Of a DNA stretch of 52,891 nucleotides, positions 1 through 8,900 are shown piece after piece; within the stretch, counting starts at the first letter, position 1, and each line of letters opens with the position of its first letter. The translations under genes were made by a program, and so were the position numbers. The notes under the pieces are model-generated. The model saw nothing but the letters and a program-made list of their open reading frames with translations. It did not search any database and was not told the origin of the DNA. This DNA is from an uncultured Bacteroidales bacterium (lineage in GTDB: Bacteria > Bacteroidota > Bacteroidia > Bacteroidales > UBA3824): assembly GCA_937877455.1 (NCBI GenBank), contig CALFIU010000175.1, positions 1-52,891 on the forward strand, given 5' to 3'.

Positions 1-46
1 TTATGAAGGAAGGCAAACAACTTTATCTTGTAAAAATGAAGAAAAA

Positions 47-634
47 ATGGAAGATATTTGTAATAAATTGGCAGTAATGGTTAATGAAAAAGTTAGCAAA
101 ATATTATTTTTATATACTGCAACTCAAATTAATAAGAAATTAACTTTAAATCAATTGATAACAAACATTGATAGAGATAATAATATGGTAAGTTTTTTGG
201 GCATTAAAAATGAAAATGGAGAAGTTTTACTTCAAAGAAGACAAGGAACAAAATTATGGTCAGGATATCTTGCATTACCAGCCGGACATATTGATGAAAG
301 AGAAAATGCTTATGAAGCAGCAATTAGAGAGGCTAAAGAAGAATTAGGAATAGAAATATCTATAGAAGATATTGTAGATACTTTTGTTGCTAATAGAAAA
401 AATAAATCATTACCACCATATTATGATGTATATTTTGAAGTATCAAAATATGTAGGAGAAATAAGAATAGCTGAACCAGAAAAATGTTCTGAGTTAGTAT
501 GGTGTAGTCCATTTAATCTACCTGATGATATGATAGATTTTGAAAAAGAAGCTATGGAAAACAATGCTAATGGTATAAAGTTTAGTGTTACTTATGCAGA
601 TAATGAAAAGAAGTTAGTAAAAACTAAAAAGTAA
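47..634 (+). CDS. Nudix hydrolase
   Basis: Hydrolyses a nucleoside diphosphate linked to another moiety; the substrate cannot be told. The Nudix box is perfect at residues 80-102 (G80, E86, R94-E95, E98-E99, G101). The reading frame is open to the left edge, so the true start may lie outside the window and the protein may be longer than 195 residues. Base composition is far more AT-rich than the rest of the window and the codons are A/T-ended almost throughout, unlike metH or hsdM. It ends before a small inverted repeat at 687-707. Family assignment is firm; its presence next to restriction genes and its foreign composition suggest transfer or a contig join. Confidence 0.85.
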   Translation: MEDICNKLAVMVNEKVSKILFLYTATQINKKLTLNQLITNIDRDNNMVSFLGIKNENGEVLLQRRQGTKLWSGYLALPAGHIDERENAYEAAIREAKEELGIEISIEDIVDTFVANRKNKSLPPYYDVYFEVSKYVGEIRIAEPEKCSELVWCSPFNLPDDMIDFEKEAMENNANGIKFSVTYADNEKKLVKTKK

Positions 635-671
635 TTATTTAAAAAAGTATCAAGCGACTATTGAGAATATT

Positions 672-1385
672 ATGAAAAATGATGACACTATTTTCAGTGA
701 AAATAGTCATTTTAAATCTTATACTGACAGAGAAAATAAGACAGATAGAAGTTACAACAATAAAAAAAATAATTCATCTTTAAGTTATTATAAGACAAAA
801 ATAAAAATAAAAAACAGCGAAGTTGAGCAATTGTCCAATGCAGCAATGTACCCTTTCCCGAAGTACACAACCATGCTCATCAACCAAATTAACCAGACGG
901 CACAAGGAACAAGACCTAAAGTTGTCGGGCAAATGTCTGAGTTGACTCAAGAATTCGACGGCAAGACATTGGAAGATTGGATTGTATGGTACAATGAACG
1001 ACAGCCTGATGCCGTTGAAACAGCAACGGAGAAAATCTACGACCAATATCTGAAATTGAAAGAGGCTATGTCCCTAATAGACAAGGATATAATTAGGGAA
1101 TGGGTAAAAGATTTGGTTTATACCAAAACATTTTGCGGATTAAAAGTTCAACAAGCAATTATATCCTTTATTGCCAATAAATTGGGCAAAAATTGGGATT
1201 TGGCCAATAAAGAAGAGGAGGCCAAAGGTGTTGACGGTTATATTGGAGAAGTTCCTGTCCAAATAAAATCGATGACGTATAAGTTGGAACAACATCTAAA
1301 CGAAATCATAGACGTTCCTATTATCTATTACGAAAAGAAAAAGGGCGGACTTGTCATTGAATTTAACGAAAATGAAATCAAATAG
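672..1385 (+). CDS. MjaI-family type II restriction endonuclease (CTAG-type)
   Basis: Likely cleaves a CTAG-type site, as MjaI does. The family-like part starts near residue 44 (KIKIKNSEVEQL) and continues FPKYTT, AQGTRPKVVGQMS and the C-terminal region VDGYIGEVPVQIKS, which fits a PD-(D/E)XK core ending in Q-x-K. The first roughly 40 residues are low-complexity, N/K/S-rich and encoded by DNA resembling the upstream alien segment, so the native start was probably lost or replaced; the first internal ATG of the family-like part is at 846. It ends exactly where the convergent methyltransferase gene ends (stops at 1383-1385 and 1386-1388). The pairing with an N4-cytosine methyltransferase supports the call. 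Confidence 0.75.
   Translation: MKNDDTIFSENSHFKSYTDRENKTDRSYNNKKNNSSLSYYKTKIKIKNSEVEQLSNAAMYPFPKYTTMLINQINQTAQGTRPKVVGQMSELTQEFDGKTLEDWIVWYNERQPDAVETATEKIYDQYLKLKEAMSLIDKDIIREWVKDLVYTKTFCGLKVQQAIISFIANKLGKNWDLANKEEEAKGVDGYIGEVPVQIKSMTYKLEQHLNEIIDVPIIYYEKKKGGLVIEFNENEIK
687..707. terminator. Perfect 9-bp inverted repeat after the Nudix gene
   Basis: Arms ACTATTTTC and GAAAATAGT flank a 3-nt loop, followed by a short T-rich stretch. It could end Nudix transcription. It lies inside the nominal reading frame of the next gene, which argues that the first part of that frame is not really coding. Confidence 0.4.
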
Positions 1386-2495
1386 TTAAGTGCCGTAAAA
1401 CAGAGTTTCTTTTCGAGTGTCGGGAAAGTTATTAAGCTTGCGGCTTTGAAAATAATTAGACTCGTAAACCAACTGTGTGGTATCGTCTATCATCTTAACG
1501 TCTTCGATATAATGAAATGTAAGGTCAGTTTCTTGATTTGTCATAACTTTACAGTCAAGGTTAGGGTTGTCATATTTAACGTCTTTGTTTTGATTTAGCC
1601 TCTCAGTAACAAAATCAAGATGTTTTTTATATCTGTTGTAAATAATACCGTTAGCTTGATTGATGTCAATCGTGTCGAAATAATCCTTGAGCAATGGTTT
1701 CAACAAATTATCTATTTCATAACCAACACTTTCGCGTTCGTTTATAATGGCAGCAATCGCTGTTGTACCCAACCCCATGAACGGGTCAAGCACAACATCC
1801 CCTTTTTGTGAATACATATTAATTAGGCGGAAAGGTATTTCCAATGGGAAAGAAGCGTTGCGATTCCTTGATGGCGATTGATTGATGCTTTGTTTTACTC
1901 CTTTGACGTCCCACAAATCCGAAAACCACACGTTACGTTCCTCCCAAAAGAAAGAACTATCGCGTCTATAATCCTTTTCTGCAGATGTTTTGAACTCCCT
2001 TTTGCCACCCTTGCGGAAAATCAGAATCCATTCGTGTTCCAAGGTAACGTAGGCACCACAAGGTAACATTCCGCTTCCCATAAATTTGTTTGGCGCGTTG
2101 GATACTTTTCTCCATAAAATATTGGGCAAATTAATAAAGCCAATTTTTTCACATGCTTGAATAATCCTTGCATTGTTGTTATACAGAGCAAATTCTCCGT
2201 TAATGGTTCTTGTGGCATCGCCAATGTTGATGCAAAGAAATGAACCATTTTTTAGAACACGCCAACATTCTTTCCAAACTTTGTCAAGTTCCTGATGCAT
2301 CAGTTCAAATGCCTTTCTTGGTTCTACATCATCAAATGCAACTTTAATCTCGTTGTTTTGTTTAACCATTATTTCGTCCCACATCTCAATCATAGGATAC
2401 GGAGGAGATGTAACGACGAGGTCGATACTCTCGTCGTTAATTTCGGTCATTTTTTGTGATGCCTTAAAATATATTGTATGGTTCAATGCTTTCAT
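1386..2495 (-). CDS. Site-specific DNA methyltransferase (N4-cytosine, MjaI partner)
   Basis: Modifies the recognition site of the convergent MjaI-like endonuclease. The catalytic motif IV TSPPY is at residues 29-33 and the SAM-binding motif I follows later (DVVLDPFMGLGTT, about residue 240), an order typical of beta-class enzymes; SPPY is characteristic of N4-cytosine methylation. 369 residues, full length. The promoter at 2511-2518 lies within the 132-bp direct repeat, so the same sequence that follows metH drives this gene. No frame damage seen. Confidence 0.85.
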   Translation of the reverse strand: MKALNHTIYFKASQKMTEINDESIDLVVTSPPYPMIEMWDEIMVKQNNEIKVAFDDVEPRKAFELMHQELDKVWKECWRVLKNGSFLCINIGDATRTINGEFALYNNNARIIQACEKIGFINLPNILWRKVSNAPNKFMGSGMLPCGAYVTLEHEWILIFRKGGKREFKTSAEKDYRRDSSFFWEERNVWFSDLWDVKGVKQSINQSPSRNRNASFPLEIPFRLINMYSQKGDVVLDPFMGLGTTAIAAIINERESVGYEIDNLLKPLLKDYFDTIDINQANGIIYNRYKKHLDFVTERLNQNKDVKYDNPNLDCKVMTNQETDLTFHYIEDVKMIDDTTQLVYESNYFQSRKLNNFPDTRKETLFYGT

Positions 2496-2510
2496 TTACT
2501 AATTTTTATG

Positions 2511-2518
2511 CAAAAATA
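2511..2518 (-). promoter_or_regulatory. -7 element (TATTTTTG) for the N4-cytosine methyltransferase
   Basis: On the minus strand TATTTTTG matches the Bacteroidota -7 consensus TAnnTTTG, with a TTTTG about 20 nt upstream. The start codon is 16 nt downstream. The identical element is present in copy B at 5774-5781. Confidence 0.6.
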
Positions 2519-2550
2519 CAATAATAATCGCAATTCCACAAAACTTTTTT

Positions 2551-2640
2551 TCACCTCACATCCACATACCTCGCCTCCTTATTTCCAAAATAGAACCCAC
2601 AGACTTTCGACATTGGAACCATCATTGTGCTTTCAGTTAA
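2551..2640 (-). pseudogene. metH: Displaced intact 3' tail of metH
   Basis: Read leftward this encodes LTESTMMVPMSKVCGFYFG and then NKEARYVDVR with a stop, which is the expected end of a Bacteroidota MetH activation domain. The metH gene itself at 5819 carries the same DNA with one base missing and ends in an unrelated frame. This fragment is therefore the undamaged original end, now 3.26 kb away from its gene. Confidence 0.85.
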
Positions 2641-2659
2641 AGACATTTTCAATGATACA

Positions 2660-3331
2660 TTAATCTTCTGCACTCCACTTATTTGTGAACCATTGTCTTT
2701 GCTCAGACCACGCTTTGTAGGCTTTTAGAGCGTGATCTCGTATAATGGCGAAATCCATATCCAAAGCATAGATGCGACCACAGGGAATTGTGTTTGACAA
2801 ATCATACATGCCGTGCCAACCGTTTTCGGAGAAAGTAGTCTGACCGCCGTTGACCATTGCAATGTACTTTGGTGTTTTCAGCATCGTTCCGTCCAAAACC
2901 AATGATATACTCCCAAAAAACGCTCGCATAGCCTCCGAAGATAATTCTCTGTCCCTCGAAACCCTGTCGCGGATACTTGTCTTACACTGTACGCAGCCGA
3001 AACAATATGTCTTCTCATCTTTTACGGCAACGACATACAAGTCGAAGTTGTCAACTTCAATTTGCTTTTCCAGCCACGCTATATCGCGAGGGTCATTGGC
3101 GAGTTCTTTGGCTTTCAGTAATGTACTCAAATCCCTTTGCAACAGAAACTTGATAGGTGTGTTACACAAGGCAAGGTTTGCAAGTTCCTTTGTCATATAC
3201 TCGAATGCATGTCTATTGGATTGGCTTTCGTTGAATAGTGTTTCAATATGTTTTGCATACTTTTGTGCTATTATGTCAAAGTGTGGTTGGTGTTCCCCGC
3301 TTTCAGTTGCATTTTGTATGTTGGCATCCAT
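2660..3331 (-). CDS. BsaWI-like type II restriction endonuclease
   Basis: Predicted to cut a WCCGGW-like site. The central stretch FDLYVVAV, FGCVQCKTSIRDRVSRDRE, then YIAMVNGG and GWHGMYDLS resembles what I recall of BsaWI; the Q-x-K in VQCK would be the active-site half of the PD-(D/E)XK fold. At 223 residues it is somewhat short at the N terminus. It lies 9 bp downstream of the HpaII-like endonuclease, in the same operon as the m5C methyltransferase. Because BsaWI sites contain CCGG, a CCGG methyltransferase would protect against it. The identification is from memory of the family and should be confirmed by search. Confidence 0.65.
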   Translation of the reverse strand: MDANIQNATESGEHQPHFDIIAQKYAKHIETLFNESQSNRHAFEYMTKELANLALCNTPIKFLLQRDLSTLLKAKELANDPRDIAWLEKQIEVDNFDLYVVAVKDEKTYCFGCVQCKTSIRDRVSRDRELSSEAMRAFFGSISLVLDGTMLKTPKYIAMVNGGQTTFSENGWHGMYDLSNTIPCGRIYALDMDFAIIRDHALKAYKAWSEQRQWFTNKWSAED

Positions 3332-3340
3332 ATCATTATG

Positions 3341-4015
3341 CTATTTTTTGAACCTTATTTGAAGATTGAGTTTGATATATACTTCTCCGTCAGCACCCCG
3401 ATACAATGTGCCGAAGTGATGACGACTTCTACTACCTCGTTCAAAACGAGTGTTATTGAAAAGATAATCTTCTACATCGTTTTGATTGTAAAAATGGTAG
3501 CAAACAATCTCTCCGTCTTGTTTTACAACTAGATAGCCTCCGTTAGCATCATAATGACCTGACCATTCTTTTGATGGCATCATTCCAAGAGCAGACGCAA
3601 GTAATAATACTTTCATTTTATGTGCGTAAAACTCCTCTACGTTTTTACCTGAATATCCAAAGGGATTGTTGGTAGCAACAATAGTAACTGCATCTTTTAG
3701 TGAAGAAGTTGAATTTGGCATACTGTCACAAATAAGACATTGAGCAATAAAAATTGGCATACAACAGTCAAGAAACAAAAGATTGTTCTTAAAAGTTTTG
3801 TTTTCAATGTCAAAAAACTCCAATTTATATCCCTTGTCAATTAAAGCCTTCATTCTCGGCAAATGGTCTTTAATATTATTTATGCCATCAAAGTCCTCTT
3901 TTGACATCATTTTGTTCGTGATACGATAGGTAATGTTGGTACTATCACTTGCATTAAGTAATGTTGATGCACTTCCAAGTTGGGATTTAATGCTGAACCC
4001 CAAAAGAGGTTTCAT
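3341..4015 (-). pseudogene. HpaII-like restriction endonuclease, C-terminal part
   Basis: Continues the frame of the 4022-4432 segment after an in-frame TGA at 4022-4024: residues run D-L-stop-T-N-M-K-P-L-L-G-F-S-I-K-S-Q. The two parts together give about 360 residues, the usual size of HpaII-family enzymes. PLLGFSIKSQLGSASTLLNA is a conserved-looking core containing the active-site-like S-I-K. Either this is a nonsense mutation that kills the enzyme, or translation restarts at the ATG at 4015 to give two chains. The downstream BsaWI-like gene is intact. Confidence 0.7.
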
Positions 4016-4021
4016 ATTGGT

Positions 4022-4432
4022 TCATAAATCGTGAATGACAATATAAATATCGGATTTGTCGTTGGAAGATGCTTTTAATTTTGAACAGCCAATTTGCCCC
4101 ATAAAACATTCCGTATTTGGAACATCAAAACTACTTTTGATAGTAGTCTTAATTGCTTGCAAAAGATTTTTTGATTCAATTACGAATTTATTCATTGGAA
4201 TACGAACAAACTCACTGCCGTCTTCACTAACAACGACAATATTTTGAGTTGTATCAGGTTTATATTCATACTTTTTGCTTTCTTCACGAATGACGTTGAT
4301 AATCGGGTAATACAAACTGAGTTTATTCAAATTTGCATCGCCTGCGTGTACCTTGCCTTCTCCTAGTAAACGAAAGAGCGTGTAAATCTCGCTCCATTCT
4401 CCTTTATTACCTGTTATTGCCATATTCTTCAA
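4022..4432 (-). pseudogene. HpaII-like restriction endonuclease, N-terminal part
   Basis: Begins TGNKGEWSEIYTLFRLLGEGK, the characteristic opening of HpaII-family endonucleases, and ends DKSDIYIVIHDL at a TGA after which the same frame resumes homologous sequence. The start ATG overlaps the end of the methyltransferase C-terminal frame by 4 nt (4429-4432), indicating translational coupling of modification and restriction. As it stands the 136-residue product lacks the catalytic C-terminal half. Confidence 0.7.
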
Positions 4433-4920
4433 ATTAATCCTAACGTTTTTAATTCTTGTTCGGCAGTTGCTTGAATTGCTGGGATAGCAACTGAATTTCC
4501 AAATTGTTTGTATGCAGACGCGTCCGCAACAACAATTTTAAATTTGTCGGGAAATCCTTGAAGCCTTGCCCATTCGCGCGGTGTCATTTTACGTACACCG
4601 TCTTTATTTACTTCACCTTTAATTCGTGTGATGGGAGTGAAATTAGTCAACCGTTTGTCTATTAACAAATTGCATTCTCGACCCATACCACCGACAACAA
4701 TTGCATTGGCTACACCATCAATGTCAATGATTTTGTATCCAAAACCGTGTCCTGCCGCTTCGTGCCGTGCCTTATGTCGTATTAATGTATCCATATACGC
4801 CGTAGAAAGATAGTATTTTACCGACACTTCTTTTTCTTCCATCACATCGCGGAATTTTGGGCGTTTGTCGCCGATTGAAACTGGTTCTAGATATTTAAAA
4901 TCGTTAATATTGATTCCCAA
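4429..4920 (-). CDS. m5C DNA methyltransferase, C-terminal part (motifs IX-X)
   Basis: Holds the target-recognition region and motif IX (TPREWARLQGFPD) and motif X (KQFGNSVAIPAI) of a cytosine-5 methyltransferase. It overlaps the N-terminal frame by 17 bp in the +1 frame; the nominal first codon is TTG. Reading across with two bases restored gives IIGFxDLGININDFKYLEP, the usual linker between motif VIII and the recognition domain, so a 2-base loss (or one-base gain) is the simplest explanation. However, natural two-chain enzymes such as M.AquI split at the same place, so a functional split cannot be excluded. Confidence 0.8.
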   Translation of the reverse strand: MGININDFKYLEPVSIGDKRPKFRDVMEEKEVSVKYYLSTAYMDTLIRHKARHEAAGHGFGYKIIDIDGVANAIVVGGMGRECNLLIDKRLTNFTPITRIKGEVNKDGVRKMTPREWARLQGFPDKFKIVVADASAYKQFGNSVAIPAIQATAEQELKTLGLI

Positions 4921-5755
4921 ATCCGAATCCGATTATATAAATACGTTCACGATGCTGTGGAACTCCATAATCCATTGCATTAAGTATTTGAGGAGGAACA
5001 ACATCATATCCTGAATCATCCAGATGTTTAAGAATTGTTTTTAAGGTATTTCCTTTATTGTGAATAGCGAGACCTTTGACGTTTTCCAAAAAGAATGCTT
5101 TGGGCTTGTGTTGGCGCAAAATTGCTTCGATTTCAAAGAAAAGTGTTCCTCTTGTTTCATCAGCGAATCCCAACCTTTTTCCCGCCAACGAAAATGCCTG
5201 GCAAGGAAAACCTCCGCACAAAATATCAAAGTCTTTGGGAATGAAATTCTTAGTAGATTGTTTAGTAATGTCACCAAATGGCATTTCTCCAAAATTGGCA
5301 AGATAAGTTTCTTGCGCTTTTGCATCAAATTCAGAAGAATAAACGCATTTTCCACCAAGATTTTGCAATGCGATTCTAAAACCGCCAATTCCTGCAAACA
5401 AATCAATGAAAGTGAATTTTGGTTTTTCAGGCGACGGAAACGGCACTTTAAAGAAATCGTCAAATAAGCCGAACTGTGTCGGATGTTCCGCAGCCATATT
5501 AATATCCTCCTCGGAAACATTTTGTATCTTCTTTTTCCGTGTGAGAAAAAAATTAATAGCAACAAGAATATCCTCTCTTGACATTTCATTTGATTCGCTG
5601 TCAAGATTATGCAAGTAATGGCTCAGCACAGCCATTTGGTTTTCGTATGACGTTTCACCATATATTTTTACGCCTTCTTCCGTTATTTCTTCGGGAAAAT
5701 CGACGATAGAATTTATATGGTTTTTCTTTGATACTTGCTCCATTGCTTTTGTCAT
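4904..5755 (-). CDS. m5C DNA methyltransferase, N-terminal part (motifs I-VIII)
   Basis: Transfers a methyl group to C5 of cytosine, probably within CCGG given its HpaII-like partner. Motif I FIDLFAGIGGFRIAL, motif IV GGFPCQAFS with the catalytic cysteine, motif VI FFLENVKGL and motif VIII QHRERIYIIGF are all intact. The first ATG is at 5755; an upstream TTG at 5776 overlaps the -7 promoter box and is unlikely. An N-terminal extension of about 120 residues precedes motif I. The frame closes just after motif VIII; motifs IX-X are in the overlapping frame downstream. Confidence 0.85.
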   Translation of the reverse strand: MTKAMEQVSKKNHINSIVDFPEEITEEGVKIYGETSYENQMAVLSHYLHNLDSESNEMSREDILVAINFFLTRKKKIQNVSEEDINMAAEHPTQFGLFDDFFKVPFPSPEKPKFTFIDLFAGIGGFRIALQNLGGKCVYSSEFDAKAQETYLANFGEMPFGDITKQSTKNFIPKDFDILCGGFPCQAFSLAGKRLGFADETRGTLFFEIEAILRQHKPKAFFLENVKGLAIHNKGNTLKTILKHLDDSGYDVVPPQILNAMDYGVPQHRERIYIIGFGFGNQY

Positions 5756-5771
5756 AATACTTATTATCGTC

Positions 5772-5902
5772 TGCAAAAATACAATAATAATCGCAATTCC
5801 ACAAAACTTTTTTTCACCTCACATCCACATACCTCGCCTCCTTATTTCCAAAATAGAACCCACAGACTTTCGACTTGGAACCATCATTGTGCTTTCAGTT
5901 AA
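5772..5902. repeat. Direct repeat copy B: metH 3' end plus promoter
   Basis: 131 bp, identical to 2509-2640 apart from one missing base between 5874 and 5875. It is joined to the metH gene and contributes its present stop codon. The copies are 3.26 kb apart and enclose exactly the m5C methyltransferase, HpaII-like and BsaWI-like genes. Confidence 0.95.
5774..5781 (-). promoter_or_regulatory. -7 element (TATTTTTG) for the m5C methyltransferase operon
   Basis: Same promoter as at 2511-2518, carried in the direct repeat. A transcript beginning near 5767 would start about 12 nt ahead of the ATG at 5755. Confidence 0.55.
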
Positions 5903-8900
5903 TTCTATTCCTGTGGCAGCGGTGGCATCTAATAGTTTGAAAACCTGCACTTTCTGTTGATGATTGGGTGATGACGGATAGCCGATGGCGGGACGGATGC
6001 CGATGTAATGCCCTTTGATGAGTTCGTCGGGCGAGAGGCTCTCGTCGGGAGCGTATCCCCAATAGCGGGTGCGGACTTCGCGGTGGAGATATTCCGAAAG
6101 GGCTTCAACAAGGCGGTCTGTCAAAAGTTTTTTCATAATCGTCTTGTAATCATCGTCTTTGGAGGTGTCGAGACCTATGCCTGTGGTGGCGGCAAACATT
6201 CCGAGATAATCTTTTTCGGGCGAAATGAAATCCGCCAACGAGTAACAGAAACCGTCGTCGCCCGGCTTTTTCTGCCGTGGAAATTCAAAAGTTTCGATAC
6301 ATTTTTGGCGGGTTTCGTCGGAGAAAAGTTTTACGAAATTGCCTTCGCTTTTGGCTGCAAATATCTGAAACACAGCGTTTGCCGTGGTGAGTTTTTGGTC
6401 GATAATTTCTTGAAGAATACGGCGGCCGTCTGCCAAAGTGGTGGCGGCTTCGGGGGTGTTCTCCTTGATTTTCCACGCTATCAAAAACATCTTCCAATTG
6501 ATGTAAGGAACAAGAAGATTGAGGTCTATATTGTTGAGTACCAAGCGGTCGAGCGTTTTGGGGGTAACGATATTGGAGAACTTCAATTTAGGCAAGTTGG
6601 TGTTTGTGGCGGACTCTGCAACAGGCTGAGCGGCAGAAGGTTCGGCGTTTTGACGTTGCAACTCCGCCTGACGTTTTTTGAGTTTATCCATAAACTCCTG
6701 ATTTTTGGTAATCAAAGCCGTTGCCACGTATGCGTTTTGCGATGCGTCTTTTACGTAACACACAGGACCTGAATAGTTTGGAGCAATACGGACAGCGGTG
6801 TGAAGTTCCGATGTGGTTGCGCCGCCAATCATCACGGGAATCCGCAATCCCGCCTTTTCCATTGCCTTAACAACGTTTATCATCTCGTCTAACGATGGAG
6901 TAATCAATCCCGAAAGTCCCACAGCGTCAGCCTTTTGCGCAATGGCTTCTTCAACGATTTTTTCGGTGGGAACCATCACGCCAAGGTCGATAACTTCAAA
7001 ATTGTTGCACGCCATCACCACGCAGACGATGTTTTTGCCAATGTCGTGAACGTCGCCTTTTACGGTTGCCATAATTATCTTGCCCGACGACGCTGTTGCA
7101 GACTGTTTCGATTCTATCACTGGTTTAAGAATATCCACAGCCTGTTTCATAACTCGCGCTGTCTTAACCACTTGCGGCAAAAACATCTTGCCCGCGCCAA
7201 ACAATTCGCCAACGATGTTCATACCATTCATTAGCGGTTTTTCGATGATTTCAACGGGGTTTGGATATTTTTGGAGAGCCTCCTCTATGTCAACGGGCAG
7301 AAACTCCGAAATGCCTTTTTGCAAAGCGTACTGCAACCGCTCCTCAACGCTCAGATGTCGCCATTCGATGTCCTTTTCAACCTTTTTGCCAGTAGCCTTC
7401 GCCTTTGCAATTTCGGCATATTCCACAAGCCGTTCGCCCGCTTCGGGAAATTTGTTGAGCACCACATCCTCCACTTTTGGGCGTAGTTCGGGGTCGATGT
7501 CCTCGTATTTTACCATTGCTGCGGGGTTGACGATTCCCATGTCCATACCCTCAGCAACGGCGTAATGCAAGAAAACGCTGTGCATAGCCTCGCGCACAGG
7601 GTTATTGCCTCTAAATGAGAAAGATAGGTTGCTGATGCCGCCGCTAATTTTGGCGTATGGAAGGTTGGCTTTTATCCACGTAACGGTTTTGATGAAATCC
7701 ACAGCGTAATTGTCGTGGTCGCTGATTCCCGTTGCAATCGCCAAAACGTTAGGGTCAAAAATAATATCTTCGGGATTGAAATTAAGCCTCTCTGTCAGCA
7801 ACTTATATGCTCGGCTGCAAATTTCGATGCGGCGTTCAAAGGTGTCTGCCTGACCCTTTTCGTCAAAAGCCATCACCACCGTTGCCGCGCCAAATTTTTG
7901 AATTGTGTGGGCGTGGTCGAGGAATTTTTCTTCGCCCTCTTTGAGAGAAATTGAATTGACTATCGCCTTGTCTTGCAGGCATTTAAGACCCGCAACTATA
8001 ACGTCCCACTTGCTCGAATCTATCATCACGGGCTTGATGGCAACGTCGGGTTCAGATTTCAAAAGGTTGAGGAAAGTTACCATTTCGGCTTTGGCGTCGA
8101 GCATTGCGTCATCCATATTAACGTCAATAATATCAGCGCCTTCCTCCACTTCTTTGCGGGCAATTTCGAGAGCCTCGTTGTAATTTTTTTCGTTGATAAG
8201 GCGGAGGAATTTTCGCGAACCTGCCACATTGCAACGCTCGCCAACATTAAAAAACACCTTCTCTTTTTTGCTGACAATCAACGGATTAAGACCCGAAAGA
8301 CGCATTTCGTGTGGATTTTCTGGCACACGGTGCGGTTTAGCGGTTGCAAGAATTTCCGCCATTTTGGCGCAATGCTCAGGCGTGGTGCCGCAACAGCCGC
8401 CGATAATGTTTACAAGACCCTCGTCCAAGTACTCCTGAATCTGTTCCTGCATCATTTCGGGCGTTTGGTCGTACTGTCCAAACTGGTTGGGAAGTCCCGC
8501 ATTTGGGTGCGCCGAAATTCTGAAAACCGACTTTTCACCAAGGATTTTTAAATATGGTTTCAGGTCGCGTGCACCAAACGAACAATTTAAGCCGATGGTG
8601 AGCAAATCAATGTGCGAAACCGAATAGAGCAACGCCTCAACTGTTTGACCAGCAAGCGTTCTGCCCGATTTGTCGGCGATGGTTGCCGATACCATTATCG
8701 GGAATTTGTCGATTTGGCGTTTTTCAAGTTCTTGATTTATAGCGTACAACGCCGCCTTTATGTTGATAGTGTCAAAACACGTCTCCACCAAAAAAATATC
8801 CACCCCGCCGTCCAAAAGTCCTCTAACTTGCTCAGTATAAGCCGTTACCATATCGTCGAAAGTTACCTCTCGGAATCCGGGATTGTTGACATCGGGACTC

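Larger units (their letters stand above)
2509..2640. repeat. Direct repeat copy A: metH 3' end plus promoter
   Basis: 132 bp matching 5772-5902 except for one extra base at 2612. It contains the last roughly 30 codons and stop of a metH gene (minus strand, stop at 2551-2553), the short downstream spacer and a promoter firing leftward into the MjaI-type methyltransferase. Together with copy B it brackets the CCGG-type restriction cassette. Confidence 0.95.

Noticed and set aside
6008..6772. 254-codon frame antisense to metH
   Set aside because: Shadow of metH: no promoter, no recognisable domain, and metH is clearly the true gene.
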